In this document: in pieces, positions 19,386 through 29,300 of the stretch
How positions within the stretch are numbered: position 1 is the first letter of the stretch
Layout of the letters: every line of letters starts with the position of its first letter
The notes under the pieces: generated by a model
Databases searched by the model: none
What the model was told of the DNA's origin: nothing
Seen by the model: only the letters and a program-made list of their open reading frames with translations
Assembly (NCBI RefSeq): GCF_000987765.1
Contig: NZ_LAHP01000008.1
Coordinates: 86,237 to 150,236, forward strand
Length of the DNA: 64,000 nucleotides
DNA from: Arsukibacterium sp. MJ3
GTDB taxonomy: Bacteria > Pseudomonadota > Gammaproteobacteria > Enterobacterales > Alteromonadaceae
Reading direction: 5' to 3'
Program-made: the position numbers and the translations under genes

Positions 19386-20267
19386 ATGAGATATAACCTG
19401 CGTCACCTTACCCAGTACAGCTACCCGCAACCCGTTGCCAACAGTTATAACCTGGCATGTCTGACGCCACGCCAGCTGACTTATCAACAGGTCGAACAAA
19501 CCCATTTAGATGTTGAGCCCTACCCTTCTGAAGTGCAACAAAGGCTTGATTACTTTGGCAACACCCAGCATTTTATTCATTTGCAAAGCCCGCATCTGCA
19601 GCTGGCAGTCACCGCCAACAGTATTGTTACCGTGCACAGCCGCGACAACGTCCTGAAAATTCAGGATGGCGCCAGCCTTAGCGAGTTACAGCAGCATATG
19701 GCCAGCCAGCATGATATGACCACTCTGCAGGCCAGACTCTGCCAGCAAAGTAGCCAGCTGATCCCATTACTGCCCCAAGCGCGGGCCTTGCTTAGCCCGT
19801 TGTTAGCTGAGGATATAAATATATTGCAGCTGGCTCAGGCACTAAATCAGCTTATTTTCAAAGAATTTCAATACGATCCGGAATTCAGTACCATTCTCAC
19901 CCCCCTTAGCGAAGTCATCAAACACCAGCGCGGCGTCTGTCAGGACTTTGCACATCTGGCCATCAGCTGCCTGCGCAGTATGGGTATTCCAGCGCGCTAC
20001 GTCAGTGGTTATCTGGAAACCCGCCCACCGGAAGGCCAGCCCAGACTGGTTGGCGCCGATGCCTCTCACGCCTGGTTTGCGGTATTTGACCCGACCCTCG
20101 GCTGGATTGACTTCGATCCGACCAATAACCTGTTGGCCGATGAACAACATATTACGCTCGCCTTTGGTCGGGATTATGCCGATGTGGTGCCATTGAAAGG
20201 ATTGTTACAGGGAAGTGGCGAACACACGCTAACGGTAGCCGTCGACGTGGCACCCGTCAGCGGTTAA
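19386..20267 (+). CDS. Transglutaminase-like cysteine protease/amidase
   Basis: 293 residues from the ATG at 19386, which lies 1 nt past the preceding stop; an earlier in-frame ATG at 19353 lies inside the upstream gene. The N-terminal half is the bacterial transglutaminase N-terminal beta region. The papain-like core follows with the triad Cys185 (RGVCQDFAHL), His228 (ASHAWFAV) and Asp244 (DFDPTNN). No signal peptide is seen, so it should be cytoplasmic. In the family context it is expected to cut or transfer amide bonds made by the ATP-grasp partners. Last gene of the operon. Confidence 0.92.
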   Translation: MRYNLRHLTQYSYPQPVANSYNLACLTPRQLTYQQVEQTHLDVEPYPSEVQQRLDYFGNTQHFIHLQSPHLQLAVTANSIVTVHSRDNVLKIQDGASLSELQQHMASQHDMTTLQARLCQQSSQLIPLLPQARALLSPLLAEDINILQLAQALNQLIFKEFQYDPEFSTILTPLSEVIKHQRGVCQDFAHLAISCLRSMGIPARYVSGYLETRPPEGQPRLVGADASHAWFAVFDPTLGWIDFDPTNNLLADEQHITLAFGRDYADVVPLKGLLQGSGEHTLTVAVDVAPVSG

Positions 20268-20299
20268 TATTATGCAACACCACTGCTTTAAACTGTGGG

Positions 20300-20473
20300 T
20301 TAGTGCTTAAGAATTACATAGAGTGCATGAATGATGCCGGGTATAAAACCCAATAAAGTCAGTAGGATGCTTAGCCAGAAATGGCCTTTTAATCCCACCT
20401 CCAAAAACACACCTAAGGGTGGTAACAAAATAGCAAAAAGGATTTTAATCGGATCAGTCGCGGTAACAGCCAT
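20300..20473 (-). CDS. YqaE/Pmp3 family small membrane protein (UPF0057)
   Basis: 57 residues. Two transmembrane helices: ILFAILLPPLGVFLEVG (about 11-27) and HFWLSILLTLLGFIPGIIHA (31-50), then LYVILKH. PPLGVFLEVG, a short loop and LTLLGFIPGIIHALYVI are the hallmarks of the Pmp3/YqaE proteolipid family, which is linked to membrane potential and stress tolerance. GGAG lies 6 nt before the ATG. It converges on the transglutaminase gene, with 32 bp between the stops. Confidence 0.9.
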   Translation of the reverse strand: MAVTATDPIKILFAILLPPLGVFLEVGLKGHFWLSILLTLLGFIPGIIHALYVILKH

Positions 20474-20654
20474 AAAAACTCCGTAAGTTTAAGATTATCA
20501 GCTTTTAACAGGCAGGAAACATGCCGCCTCCGCTGAATTTTATAACTCATTGATAACTTACTACATTTAAATTAATGTGTGCCACAAGCAAGTAATTAGA
20601 TCGATAATAACTACCCTTGCTGTAAAGTTTACCGGTTGACGTGAACGTTAACAT

Positions 20655-21479
20655 TTAGGGTGCCGTATTATTTGCTGCCAGACTATTAAGCCAGCGATAA
20701 CCCAGCCAGGCCGCAGCCAGCAAATAAGGCAAGCCACCTGGTACCCACATCAGCAGCCCGGCGAGCTGCTGATCGGCAAGTTGATGGCTGGAATAATATA
20801 GTAAGCTGTCAGCGAACGTCAGAACGGCGCCCAGAAAACCTGTGTGCATCAGGGTAAACAACAACGCCAATAGCGCCCAACTACGGGTACGTTCAGTACA
20901 ATGCAATATAGACCACCACAACATCGCCGCAGTAAACACAAAACAGATATGTTCCACTAAATGCCACCAGGGGTGCTCTAATGCCAACACATAAAAGCGG
21001 GGCGTATGCCAGAACCAAACCACAGCAGCATGGACATAGGCCAGGCTCATTGGATAGGTCGCCAACTTAAGCAGCGGTTGCCATACTGCTCTGCCCCAAC
21101 GCCCGGTTATAGCCGCAAACTGCGGTAACGGCAGACTTAATGCCCAAAGCGGCGCAATTACCACCATAAACAACATATGCTGCACCATATGAGCACTGGC
21201 GCTGGTCTCGGCCCACTCATCCAGCGGCCCCACCACCGCATAAGCGCAAAGCAGGCAACTGCCATGAAACAGCAACGCACGCCAACGCTCTGGCGGCCTT
21301 TTGATGCTGCCCAGTAAATACATTAACCAGAACAATGCTAATATAATAACCGCGACCATTGCCGCCCAGAAACTGGCACCGTCGCTTTGCACTGGATTAT
21401 GTGCCTGCAGCGGCAGGCTGACACCGGCCAACAGCAGCGCTGTAGATGTGATTAAGCCGTGTCGTAAATTCAGCTGCAT
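20655..21479 (-). CDS. ctaG: Cytochrome c oxidase assembly factor, CtaG (caa3 type)
   Basis: 274 residues with a signal-like first helix and six to seven membrane helices. Family blocks are visible: MVQHMLFMVVIAPLWAL with its His pair, PRFYVLALEHPWWHLVEH, FTAAMLWW and a final PGGLPYL. The caa3-CtaG family assists copper-A/oxidase maturation and is distinct from Cox11. It is the last gene of the oxidase locus and overlaps the end of the upstream 140-residue gene by 10 nt. The membrane histidines are the likely copper ligands (family-level inference). Confidence 0.88.
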   Translation of the reverse strand: MQLNLRHGLITSTALLLAGVSLPLQAHNPVQSDGASFWAAMVAVIILALFWLMYLLGSIKRPPERWRALLFHGSCLLCAYAVVGPLDEWAETSASAHMVQHMLFMVVIAPLWALSLPLPQFAAITGRWGRAVWQPLLKLATYPMSLAYVHAAVVWFWHTPRFYVLALEHPWWHLVEHICFVFTAAMLWWSILHCTERTRSWALLALLFTLMHTGFLGAVLTFADSLLYYSSHQLADQQLAGLLMWVPGGLPYLLAAAWLGYRWLNSLAANNTAP

Positions 21480-21892
21480 GGCGTAAATACCAACATGGGT
21501 AAACCTCCAGCCAGAGTAGCGGCTGCAGCAATCAGATATAGCATAGTACTGCCAAAGCCAATGAAACGCCTGACACCGCCCTTCGCGTTAGCATTGAGCT
21601 TGCTATTGCCCTGGTTATCGTTAGCTTGCGCTGCCAACGAAATACAGTAGCGACCGCTGCGCCGCGCCAACCACAATAACAGTGTCACAACTAATAGGGT
21701 TAACCCAAAAAGAGCACCGTTTAGCCAGGTCAGCGCACCTTGTTGCTCAGCAGGCGGTGCCAGCTGACAGGCGACCGATAGCCCGGCATACATGGCAATA
21801 AACCAGATACTCCAGATCGTAAAGCCAATAACCAGTTGAGCCGGATGGCCTGGGGCAAACCAGCCACGCTTATTCATGGCATGTTTGCTCAT
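21470..21892 (-). CDS. Unrecognised membrane protein of the oxidase locus
   Basis: 140 residues. Three likely membrane helices: about 20-40 (LVIGFTIWSIWFIAMYAGLS), 54-74 and 112-135. Between helices 2 and 3 lies a basic, Asn-rich loop. The first helix pattern resembles small accessory proteins next to caa3-type oxidases, but I could not assign a family. It sits between the fused subunit I/III gene (48 bp upstream) and ctaG (10-nt overlap), so it is very likely co-expressed and a subunit or assembly factor by position only. Confidence 0.7.
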   Translation of the reverse strand: MSKHAMNKRGWFAPGHPAQLVIGFTIWSIWFIAMYAGLSVACQLAPPAEQQGALTWLNGALFGLTLLVVTLLLWLARRSGRYCISLAAQANDNQGNSKLNANAKGGVRRFIGFGSTMLYLIAAAATLAGGLPMLVFTPCS

Positions 21893-21940
21893 AGCGTAAT
21901 TCTTGGCAAATCTTGTAGCTTATCTCATCGTAACGAGTGT

Positions 21941-24463
21941 TCATAAAGATGTCCCCCAACCCAGCGGTAACATAAAAAACAGCGCCACACTCAGCCAGTA
22001 CATCGCCAGGTAATAAAACCATAGTGGCTTAATTACCTGGGGCTCATACGGCAAACTGGCACTGACGTAGCCGCGAGCCACCCTAAGCGCCTGTAAGGCA
22101 GTAAGCAGCACCGCCAGCGCAGCATGACCCAACAGGTACAGCAAAATGACCATTAACACCGCATCATGGGCATTGTCGGTATAATCCAGCGGTGCCATGA
22201 TAAAAAGCACCAGCAACATTAAAAAATGCAGCAAGCCGGCACCGGCACTTAACCACAACTGACGTTGCAGTTGCTTAGCCGCACCATCAGCGAGGCGCTG
22301 ACACAAGCGCTGAAATAGCCATACCGCAATACATACCGGTATACCGGATAACAACAACAACCATAGTGATAGCGGCCCCTGAGCGGGCGCTGACCACTGC
22401 GGTGCCGCTGTCCATAAATAAAACCAGCCGAACAACAGCGACATATATAAGGCACCATTGGCCAGCAAGGTAACAATCATGCCCCAGCGCCCAGGGCCAT
22501 CGATAGTCCGTGATTCTAATGGCAACTCCTGCTCAACGCCCTTTGTCAAGGGCGCCGCATCGGGATGCCCGCCATTCTCCCAACTCCAACGCAGTAACAA
22601 CGCAATAGTTACCACCATCGCCAGCAGCGCTACTACGTACCAGCGACTTAGCAGGCTAATACATACCACGGCCAGGGCCAGTGCGCTGTAAAGCGGCCAC
22701 CAGGAATTGCCCGGCAAATGCAAAATTTTTTGAATCTGGGCATTGATAGCTGAAGTACCATAGGTTTCACGCAGGCCACTGTCAGCCTGAGCCAGCCCTT
22801 CCTGCCCGGCCGTTATTCTTTCAGCCAGCTGCGGGTCCTGCCATAGCGGGTGACGACTATTAACGGTTGGTATACTGGCAAAGTTATACTGTGCTGGTGG
22901 CATATCCAGCGCCCACTCCAGGGTGTCGGCCTGCCACGGATTAGCGCTGGCCTTTTGGCCAAACCAGAAATGCAATAATAAATCCAGAAGCACCATAGCC
23001 ACGCCAATAGCCATCACAAAACCACCTATGGATGACAGCAGGTTTAATCCATCCCAGCCTAAACCGGCTTCATAGGTATAAACCCGACGCGGCATACCCA
23101 GTAAACCTGTCAGATGCATTAACAGAAAAGTCAGGTTAAAGCCGCCAAAGGTTAGCCAGAAGCCCCAAGGGCCGATCACAGCCGAAGGCATTCGGCCCGA
23201 TACCAACGGCAACCAGTAATACAGACCTGCTATTAACGGGAAAAACATGCCGCCAACCAGCACATAATGCATATGGGCCACCACAAAGTGAGTGTCGTGG
23301 ACCTGCCAGTTAAAGGGTACCAGCGCCAGCATCACCCCGGTCAGGCCACCGCAGACAAAAATCACCAGAAAGCCACTTATCCACAGCATTGGTAAGCGGA
23401 AAACGACTTTGCCGCGCCACAAGGTGGCCAGCCAGGCAAACACCTGTATTGCGGTAGGGATGGCCACCAGCATACTGGCGATTGAAAAAAAAGCCTGCGC
23501 CAACTGTGGGATCCCCACGGTAAACATATGGTGCACCCACAGGCCAAAACTGATAAAGCCAGTCAGAATAATGGCGATAACCAGCCAGCGATAGCCGACA
23601 ATCGGCCGACCGCTAAATACCGGAATAAGGGTGGAGACAATGCCGGCCGCCGGCAGGAAAATAATGTAAACCTCGGGGTGGCCGAATAACCAGAATAAGT
23701 GCTGCCACAATAATGGATCGCCCCCCGCGGCGACTGTAAAAAATGGCATGCCTGCTGCGCGTTCCAGCTCCAATAAAATACTGGCCAGAATTAACGGCGG
23801 AAAGCCAAATACTATCATCAGGGCCATGACCAGAATGTACCAGCAGAACAAGGGCATCCGGCTAAGCGTCATGCCCTTGGCTCGGCTACACAAAATGGAA
23901 ACCGTTAGCTCAATACCGGCTGCCATCGCCGAAATTTCGACAAAGGTAATACCCAGCAACCAGAAGTCAGAGCCGGGCCCGGGAGCAAACTCGCTGCTAC
24001 TAAGTGGGGTATACATAAACCAGCCGGAATCGGGTGCAATACCGAGAAACAGGCTGAACATAATAATAATGCCGCCAAATAAGTAGCAGTAGTAACCTAG
24101 GGCACTTATCCGTGGAAACACTAAATCACGGGCGCCTATCATTTTTGGGATCAAATAAATGGCCAGGCCTTCCAGCACCGGAATAGCAAATAAAAACATC
24201 ATTACGCTGCCGTGCATGGTAAAAAGCTGGCTGTACACGCCGGCACTGATTATATCCTGCTCAGGCAACGCTAGTTGGGTGCGCAGTAGCATTGCCAGTA
24301 CGCCGCCAATCAGGAAAAACAGCATACCTGTTACCATAAAACGCAGGCCAATAGTGCCATGATTTACCGCGGCCAAACTGCCCCAACCGGGTAAATTCGC
24401 CCATACCCCGGCGAGTTTACTGGCGTAAGCTGGCGGCGATGATCCTGACTTGGCCTCATTCAT
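21941..24463 (-). CDS. ctaD: Cytochrome c oxidase, fused subunits I and III
   Basis: 840 residues from the ATG at 24463, which has AGGAG 10 nt upstream; ATGs further upstream at 24472 and 24523 are possible. Residues to about 530 are subunit I: the Cu-B/cross-link motif GHPEVY at His262-Glu264-Tyr266, HH in VHHMFTVG, and haem ligands His397 and His399 in VVAHMHYVL. The D-channel block GARDLVFPR is present, so this is an A-type, proton-pumping enzyme. After a linker, residues from about 640 form a five-helix subunit III. It reduces oxygen to water. The start overlaps the subunit II stop by 8 nt. Confidence 0.92.
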   Translation of the reverse strand: MNEAKSGSSPPAYASKLAGVWANLPGWGSLAAVNHGTIGLRFMVTGMLFFLIGGVLAMLLRTQLALPEQDIISAGVYSQLFTMHGSVMMFLFAIPVLEGLAIYLIPKMIGARDLVFPRISALGYYCYLFGGIIIMFSLFLGIAPDSGWFMYTPLSSSEFAPGPGSDFWLLGITFVEISAMAAGIELTVSILCSRAKGMTLSRMPLFCWYILVMALMIVFGFPPLILASILLELERAAGMPFFTVAAGGDPLLWQHLFWLFGHPEVYIIFLPAAGIVSTLIPVFSGRPIVGYRWLVIAIILTGFISFGLWVHHMFTVGIPQLAQAFFSIASMLVAIPTAIQVFAWLATLWRGKVVFRLPMLWISGFLVIFVCGGLTGVMLALVPFNWQVHDTHFVVAHMHYVLVGGMFFPLIAGLYYWLPLVSGRMPSAVIGPWGFWLTFGGFNLTFLLMHLTGLLGMPRRVYTYEAGLGWDGLNLLSSIGGFVMAIGVAMVLLDLLLHFWFGQKASANPWQADTLEWALDMPPAQYNFASIPTVNSRHPLWQDPQLAERITAGQEGLAQADSGLRETYGTSAINAQIQKILHLPGNSWWPLYSALALAVVCISLLSRWYVVALLAMVVTIALLLRWSWENGGHPDAAPLTKGVEQELPLESRTIDGPGRWGMIVTLLANGALYMSLLFGWFYLWTAAPQWSAPAQGPLSLWLLLLSGIPVCIAVWLFQRLCQRLADGAAKQLQRQLWLSAGAGLLHFLMLLVLFIMAPLDYTDNAHDAVLMVILLYLLGHAALAVLLTALQALRVARGYVSASLPYEPQVIKPLWFYYLAMYWLSVALFFMLPLGWGTSL

Positions 24464-25217
24464 CTGAAGCATTCTCCTGTAATTTGTGATGCGCAGCGGT
24501 GTGTCCCTGTAGCCACAGTGCAAATTTCACTGGCTCATGTGCAGTTACCGTAAATTGCATATGAGCATGACCCAGGCCACAATATTCGGCGCACTGGCCG
24601 CGATATATACCCGGCTCAGATGCTTCCAGCCGTAACACATTAGTCCGCCCGGGTAACATATCCAGTTTTACCCCCAGTCTGGGTACCCAAAAAGAATGAA
24701 TAACATCGGCGCTGGTCAGGTGCAGATGCACCGGAGTATTTACCGGAATATGCAACTCATCAGTCAGTTGCCGCTCATAACCGGGATATTCAATCTGCCA
24801 ATACCATTGGTGGCCGGTCACCTTAATATAGACCGCGTCTTCAGCGCTCAGCGGCATCATCCGCTGCCCTATTGGCACGCCTGCAATCAGCAGCGCCGTA
24901 ATACTGACAACAGGCAATACCAAGCCGCCCCAGAGGATCCAGCGGCAACTTGGTGCATCTGCAGCATCATTTGCCTGACGTATTATTGCGTAGTGCCATA
25001 GCAGTACCACCGCCAACAAAATAATGCTGAAAAAGCCAAACATCGCCCACCACAACCATGCCACCTCGGCGGCAGCTGGCCCCTTAGGGTCAAGCGCTGA
25101 GAAAGGTCCACTGCAAGCTGTCTGGCTAAGTAGTGTGATAGCGCCGCAGAACACTGCTACACTCTTTGGCAACGAAGTGGGTCGCAACCGATTTGGCTGG
25201 GATAATTTAGTGAGCAC
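24456..25217 (-). CDS. ctaC: Cytochrome c oxidase subunit II (lipoprotein)
   Basis: A lipobox LSQTAC is followed by two membrane helices (AWLWWAMFGFFSIILLAVVL; then GGLVLPVVSITALLIAGV) and a periplasmic cupredoxin domain. The binuclear CuA site is complete: CAEYCGLGHAHM (Cys, Glu, Cys, His, Met) with an upstream His in DVIHSFWVP. It receives electrons from cytochrome c. No haem-c domain is present. The start is unclear: no ATG sits close upstream of the signal peptide. GTG 25217 (253 aa) is listed; TTG 25172 (238 aa) gives a more typical lipoprotein leader. Divergent from DUF2231. Confidence 0.85.
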   Translation of the reverse strand: MLTKLSQPNRLRPTSLPKSVAVFCGAITLLSQTACSGPFSALDPKGPAAAEVAWLWWAMFGFFSIILLAVVLLWHYAIIRQANDAADAPSCRWILWGGLVLPVVSITALLIAGVPIGQRMMPLSAEDAVYIKVTGHQWYWQIEYPGYERQLTDELHIPVNTPVHLHLTSADVIHSFWVPRLGVKLDMLPGRTNVLRLEASEPGIYRGQCAEYCGLGHAHMQFTVTAHEPVKFALWLQGHTAAHHKLQENASDE

Positions 25218-25244
25218 AGCGCTTAATGTTTTGTGAGGTTTGAT

Positions 25245-25724
25245 ATGTCGATGGAACCGATTAACAGCCAGATCCAGGTATTTGGCCACCCTATTCACCC
25301 CGGGCTTATTCATTTTCCGGTGGCCGCGTTGCTCGGCCTGATTGCCACTGATCTGGCATTTATGTACGGTAGCGATCCGTTCTGGGCCAGAGCCAGCTTG
25401 TGGCTGGCTGGGGTCGGCGCTATTGGTGGCTGGCTGGCCAGTATTGCCGGCTTGATGGATTTGCTGCTGGTAAGCCAAATAAGACGCCTGATCAGTGGTT
25501 GGTGTCATGCGATGCTGGCAGTCATGTTGCTGTCGCTGGCCACGTTTAACTGGCTGCTGCGCCTGCCCGATGCTGCTGCCCAAATCATGCCCAAAGGGCT
25601 TTACTTGTCGTTGCTCAGTGGTTTGTTGATTGTCGCTACCGGCTATCTTGGTGGCCGGCTGGTCTATGAGTATGCCGTGGGAGTGAATATTGACGATATG
25701 CTGCAAGAAGACGCTAAATCGTGA
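25245..25724 (+). CDS. DUF2231 family membrane protein
   Basis: 159 residues from the ATG at 25245, with GAGG 7 nt upstream; a GTG at 25233 is in frame. Four membrane helices. The N-terminal hallmark GHPIHPGLIHFPVAAL, rich in histidines, defines DUF2231. This family is often found beside oxidase or copper genes, and the His-Pro-His cluster suggests metal or haem contact; no activity is established. It is divergent from ctaC, and the possible subunit II starts lie only 27-72 bp away, so both promoters must be squeezed into or inside the coding ends. Confidence 0.8.
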   Translation: MSMEPINSQIQVFGHPIHPGLIHFPVAALLGLIATDLAFMYGSDPFWARASLWLAGVGAIGGWLASIAGLMDLLLVSQIRRLISGWCHAMLAVMLLSLATFNWLLRLPDAAAQIMPKGLYLSLLSGLLIVATGYLGGRLVYEYAVGVNIDDMLQEDAKS

Positions 25725-25750
25725 ACCAGCAATCGCCTGATTCAGCCATA

Positions 25751-26188
25751 TCATGATGCAAACCATCGCAACGCCTCCAACTGCGGTTTTAGCAATACTA
25801 AGACAATAATGCTCGACAATAACAATAAAACAATACCAAGCAAGCCATAGCTTTTACCCGCCACGCTTTTGGCCGCTGGCCGGTGGCTGTACAAAATCAG
25901 CAAACCGGCAGTAACGTGGCACACCACTAATGCGGTTACTACTGTCAGTTTCAGTAACAACCACCTGTCTAAGTTATCATCAAACGCGAAAATTGCCGTA
26001 CCAGAGACTATCGTTAATAAGCCGGCCGGGCTCGCCAGCAGGGTAAACCATAAGCGCTCTAAACTATCGCTCTTTTTAGAGATTTGCGGGCCTACCGATG
26101 AAGCACGCGGTATTAGCAGCAATAAAATACATAGGGCCGCCGCCCACGTCACCAAACTGCCAATATGCAAGAACAACAACCAGAGCAT
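25751..26188 (-). CDS. CopD/HemJ-like small membrane protein
   Basis: 145 residues and four membrane helices. The pattern LHIGSLVTWAAALCIL, ERLWFTLLASPAGLLTIVSG and LLLKLTVVTALVVCHV matches the copper-resistance CopD / HemJ-like superfamily. Conserved His in helix 1 and His near the end of helix 3 could bind haem or copper. It converges on DUF2231 with 26 bp between the stops, beside the oxidase locus. A role in haem or copper supply is inferred from fold and context only. Confidence 0.65.
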   Translation of the reverse strand: MLWLLFLHIGSLVTWAAALCILLLLIPRASSVGPQISKKSDSLERLWFTLLASPAGLLTIVSGTAIFAFDDNLDRWLLLKLTVVTALVVCHVTAGLLILYSHRPAAKSVAGKSYGLLGIVLLLLSSIIVLVLLKPQLEALRWFAS

Positions 26189-26365
26189 GAACCTATTCCA
26201 TTAGTTACAGGCAAGATAAGCAAACATCCACGCAAAATGTTAATTACATGAATATGTTAAGTATTGCTGTTAACTGTAGCAGACAAAAACAGAGGTGCAG
26301 CCCGGCCGGCAAAAAAGTTTGCCCACCGGAGCTTATTTGAGCAGCATCACCCTAAACAACGGATT

Positions 26366-29300
26366 TTAATACTGAATATTTTTTATTTTAAATACGGTGC
26401 AATATAATACCGGCAAAAACAGTAATGTCAGTAATGTCGCAAACCCCAGGCCAAACATAATCACCACAGCCAGACTTGAAAAAAACACATCGCCCAATAG
26501 CGGGATCATTCCCAAAATGGTGGTAATAGCTGCCATAGCGACCGGCCTTACCCGGCTAACCGCGCTATCAAATACCGCATCAAAAGCCGCCTTGCCCTCT
26601 GCCAGCTCCAATTTTATTTGTTCTACCAGTACAATGCAGTTTTTAATGAGCATGCCGGATAAACTTAAAAACCCCAACAGCGCAATAAAACCAAAAGGGG
26701 CCCCAAGCAGTAACAACCCGAAACTAACACCGATAATCGCTAACGGTACACAAGCCCATATTACTAAAGCGCTTCGCAGCGAATTAAACATTAGCACTGT
26801 GACCACAAACATCAGCAAATACCCCAAGGGTAAAGAGCTAAACAGCGCGCGTTGCGCTTTTTGTTGGGCTTCGTACTCACCGCCCCAACTGAGAAAGTAG
26901 CCGGTGGGCATTGTAATAGCTTCAATATCCGCTTTAACCCTGGCATGCAATGCCGATGCAGTATCCTCTGACAAGGTGTCATGATCAGCCATAACGGTAA
27001 TGGTTCTTTTACGATCACGCCGCTGAATTTGTGCATCTTCCCACACTAAATCAAAACCGGTAACAACCTGGGTGATCGGTACATATCGCTGCAATTTATT
27101 ACTATAAACCTGTAAATCGTACAACGCATCCAGATTATCCCGTTCGGCTAACGGTGACCGGGCGACGATTGGCAGCAAATGCGTGCCATCCCGATACATA
27201 CCCACAGTGCGCCCCGACATGCTGGTCAGCAACACTTCATCAATATCTTGTTTGCTAATACCCGCTCGTCTTGCCATCGCTTCGTTAAAATGAGGCCGGA
27301 TCACCTTCGCCCGCTCGCGCCAGTTATCTCTGATACTAACGGCCTGACCATCGGCCAGTAAAATGGCTTTAGCCTGCTCAGCCAACTGGCGCAGGGTGTC
27401 TGGATTAGCACCGCTAAAACGCGCCTCAATTTTAGCCGGCGTGGACGGCCCTACTTCCAAACGTAATAACTTATGCTGCAAGCGTGGTAGCTGCGCGGTA
27501 ATATAATCACGGGTATGCTGCATTAGTGCGGGTAATTGCTCGCGATGTTCAGCCCTGACAATTAATTGACTGTAAGCGGCAAAGTTTTTTTCCGGCTGAT
27601 ACGTTAACATAAAGCGTTCAGCCCCCCGGCCACTGGTACTGGTAACATGGCTTACTCCATCGAGCGTCGATAGATAATTCATCAACACCACGGCATCGGC
27701 GGTGGCATGACGAATGTCAGTACCTTCAGGTTGCCATAAATCAACCAGAAAAATTGGTGTATTAGAGGGTGGAAAAAACACCTGCTTAACATTACCAAAG
27801 CCAATAACAGCAACCACCAGCAACGTCAGAGTAAAGCCATAAGTCACCAGCCTATAGCGTAACGCCAACATAAGCACAGCACGATAGAGATTGAAGATCA
27901 CGCCCTGATACAGTGGCTCTGGCTCACTATTGCCAGGCTGTAGTTTATCTTTAAATAACATACTGGCAAAAAACGGTGTCAGGGTTATCGCAGTGATCCA
28001 GCTAAGCAGCAACGACACCAATAATACCCAAAACAAACTGCCGGCAAATTCGCCGGTTGCATCACTCGATAAACCAATGGGTGCAAAGGCCGCAATGGCA
28101 ATTACGGTGGCGCCAAGTAACGGCCACTGGGTTTGTTTAACAATTAAACTGGCGGCGTCGGCCAGTTTTAAGCGGCGCTGCATGCCAATTAAAATACCTT
28201 CGGTAATTACAATGGCGTTATCTACCAGCATGCCAAGGGCAATAATTAGTGCCCCTAGCGACACTCGCTGCAACTCAATTTGCATCTGCTGCATAAAAAT
28301 AAAAGTACCCAGCACCGTTAAAAGCAGAATAACACCGATTAAAATACCGCTGCGTAATCCCATAAACAGCAATAAAACGGCAATTACAATTGCCACCGCT
28401 GCCGCTAAGTTCAAAATAAAACCACTAACCGAATTCGCCACTTCATCCGGCTGGTTGTAGATAGTATGCAGCAGCATACCCACTGGTTTGTTATATTCCA
28501 GCTCGGCTAACCGCTGCTGCACATGTGCGCCGGCGTTAACCACGTTAACCCCACTGGAGAATGATATGCCTAAGGTAAGTGCATTCTGGCCAGCGAAGCG
28601 GATGAGCTGATTTGGTGCTTCGACGTTTTCCCGATAAACTTTTGCAACATCACCCAGATAAATTAACTCTTTTGAATCAGGGCTTGAGATAATCAGTGTT
28701 TCCAGCTCAGCTACCGACTGAAATTCACCGGTTGGATAAATGCGTAGCCGGTCTGGCCCCACTTTAATAGAGCCGGCATTTGCCACCATATTCTGGCTTT
28801 GTAATAAGGCAGAAAGCGTTTGCGGTGCAATACCCAGTGCCGTTAAGCGCGGCCTGGAAATTTCAACAATCACTTGTTCTTGCTGCACACCACCCACAGC
28901 TACCTTACCAACGCCTTGCACCAGCACCAGCTCCCGGCGCAGAAAATCAACATAGTCACGCAGTTCATCGTCATTAAAGTCGGCACCGCTAACAGCATAT
29001 AATATGCCATACACATCACCAAAATCGTCTTTAACCTGCGGTGGCCGCACACCCGGCGGCAACTGAGGTTGCAAGTCATTTACCTTGTGGCGCAGTTCAT
29101 CCCATATTTGTTTTAACTCTTTGGCGCGGTAAGTATCTTTCATCTCAACCACTAGCTGCGACAAGCCGGCAGTAGAAACCGAGGTAACATGATTAACATA
29201 AGGTAATTGTTGAATTGCATTTTCCAGCGGATAAGTCACTTCTTCTTCTACCTGAATAGGTGATGCGCCGGGATACTGGGTAATGATTAGCGCCTGCTTT

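Noticed and set aside
25218..25766. 180-residue upstream extension of subunit II
   Set aside because: It is Gln/His-rich, antisense to DUF2231, and would place the lipoprotein signal in the middle of the protein.
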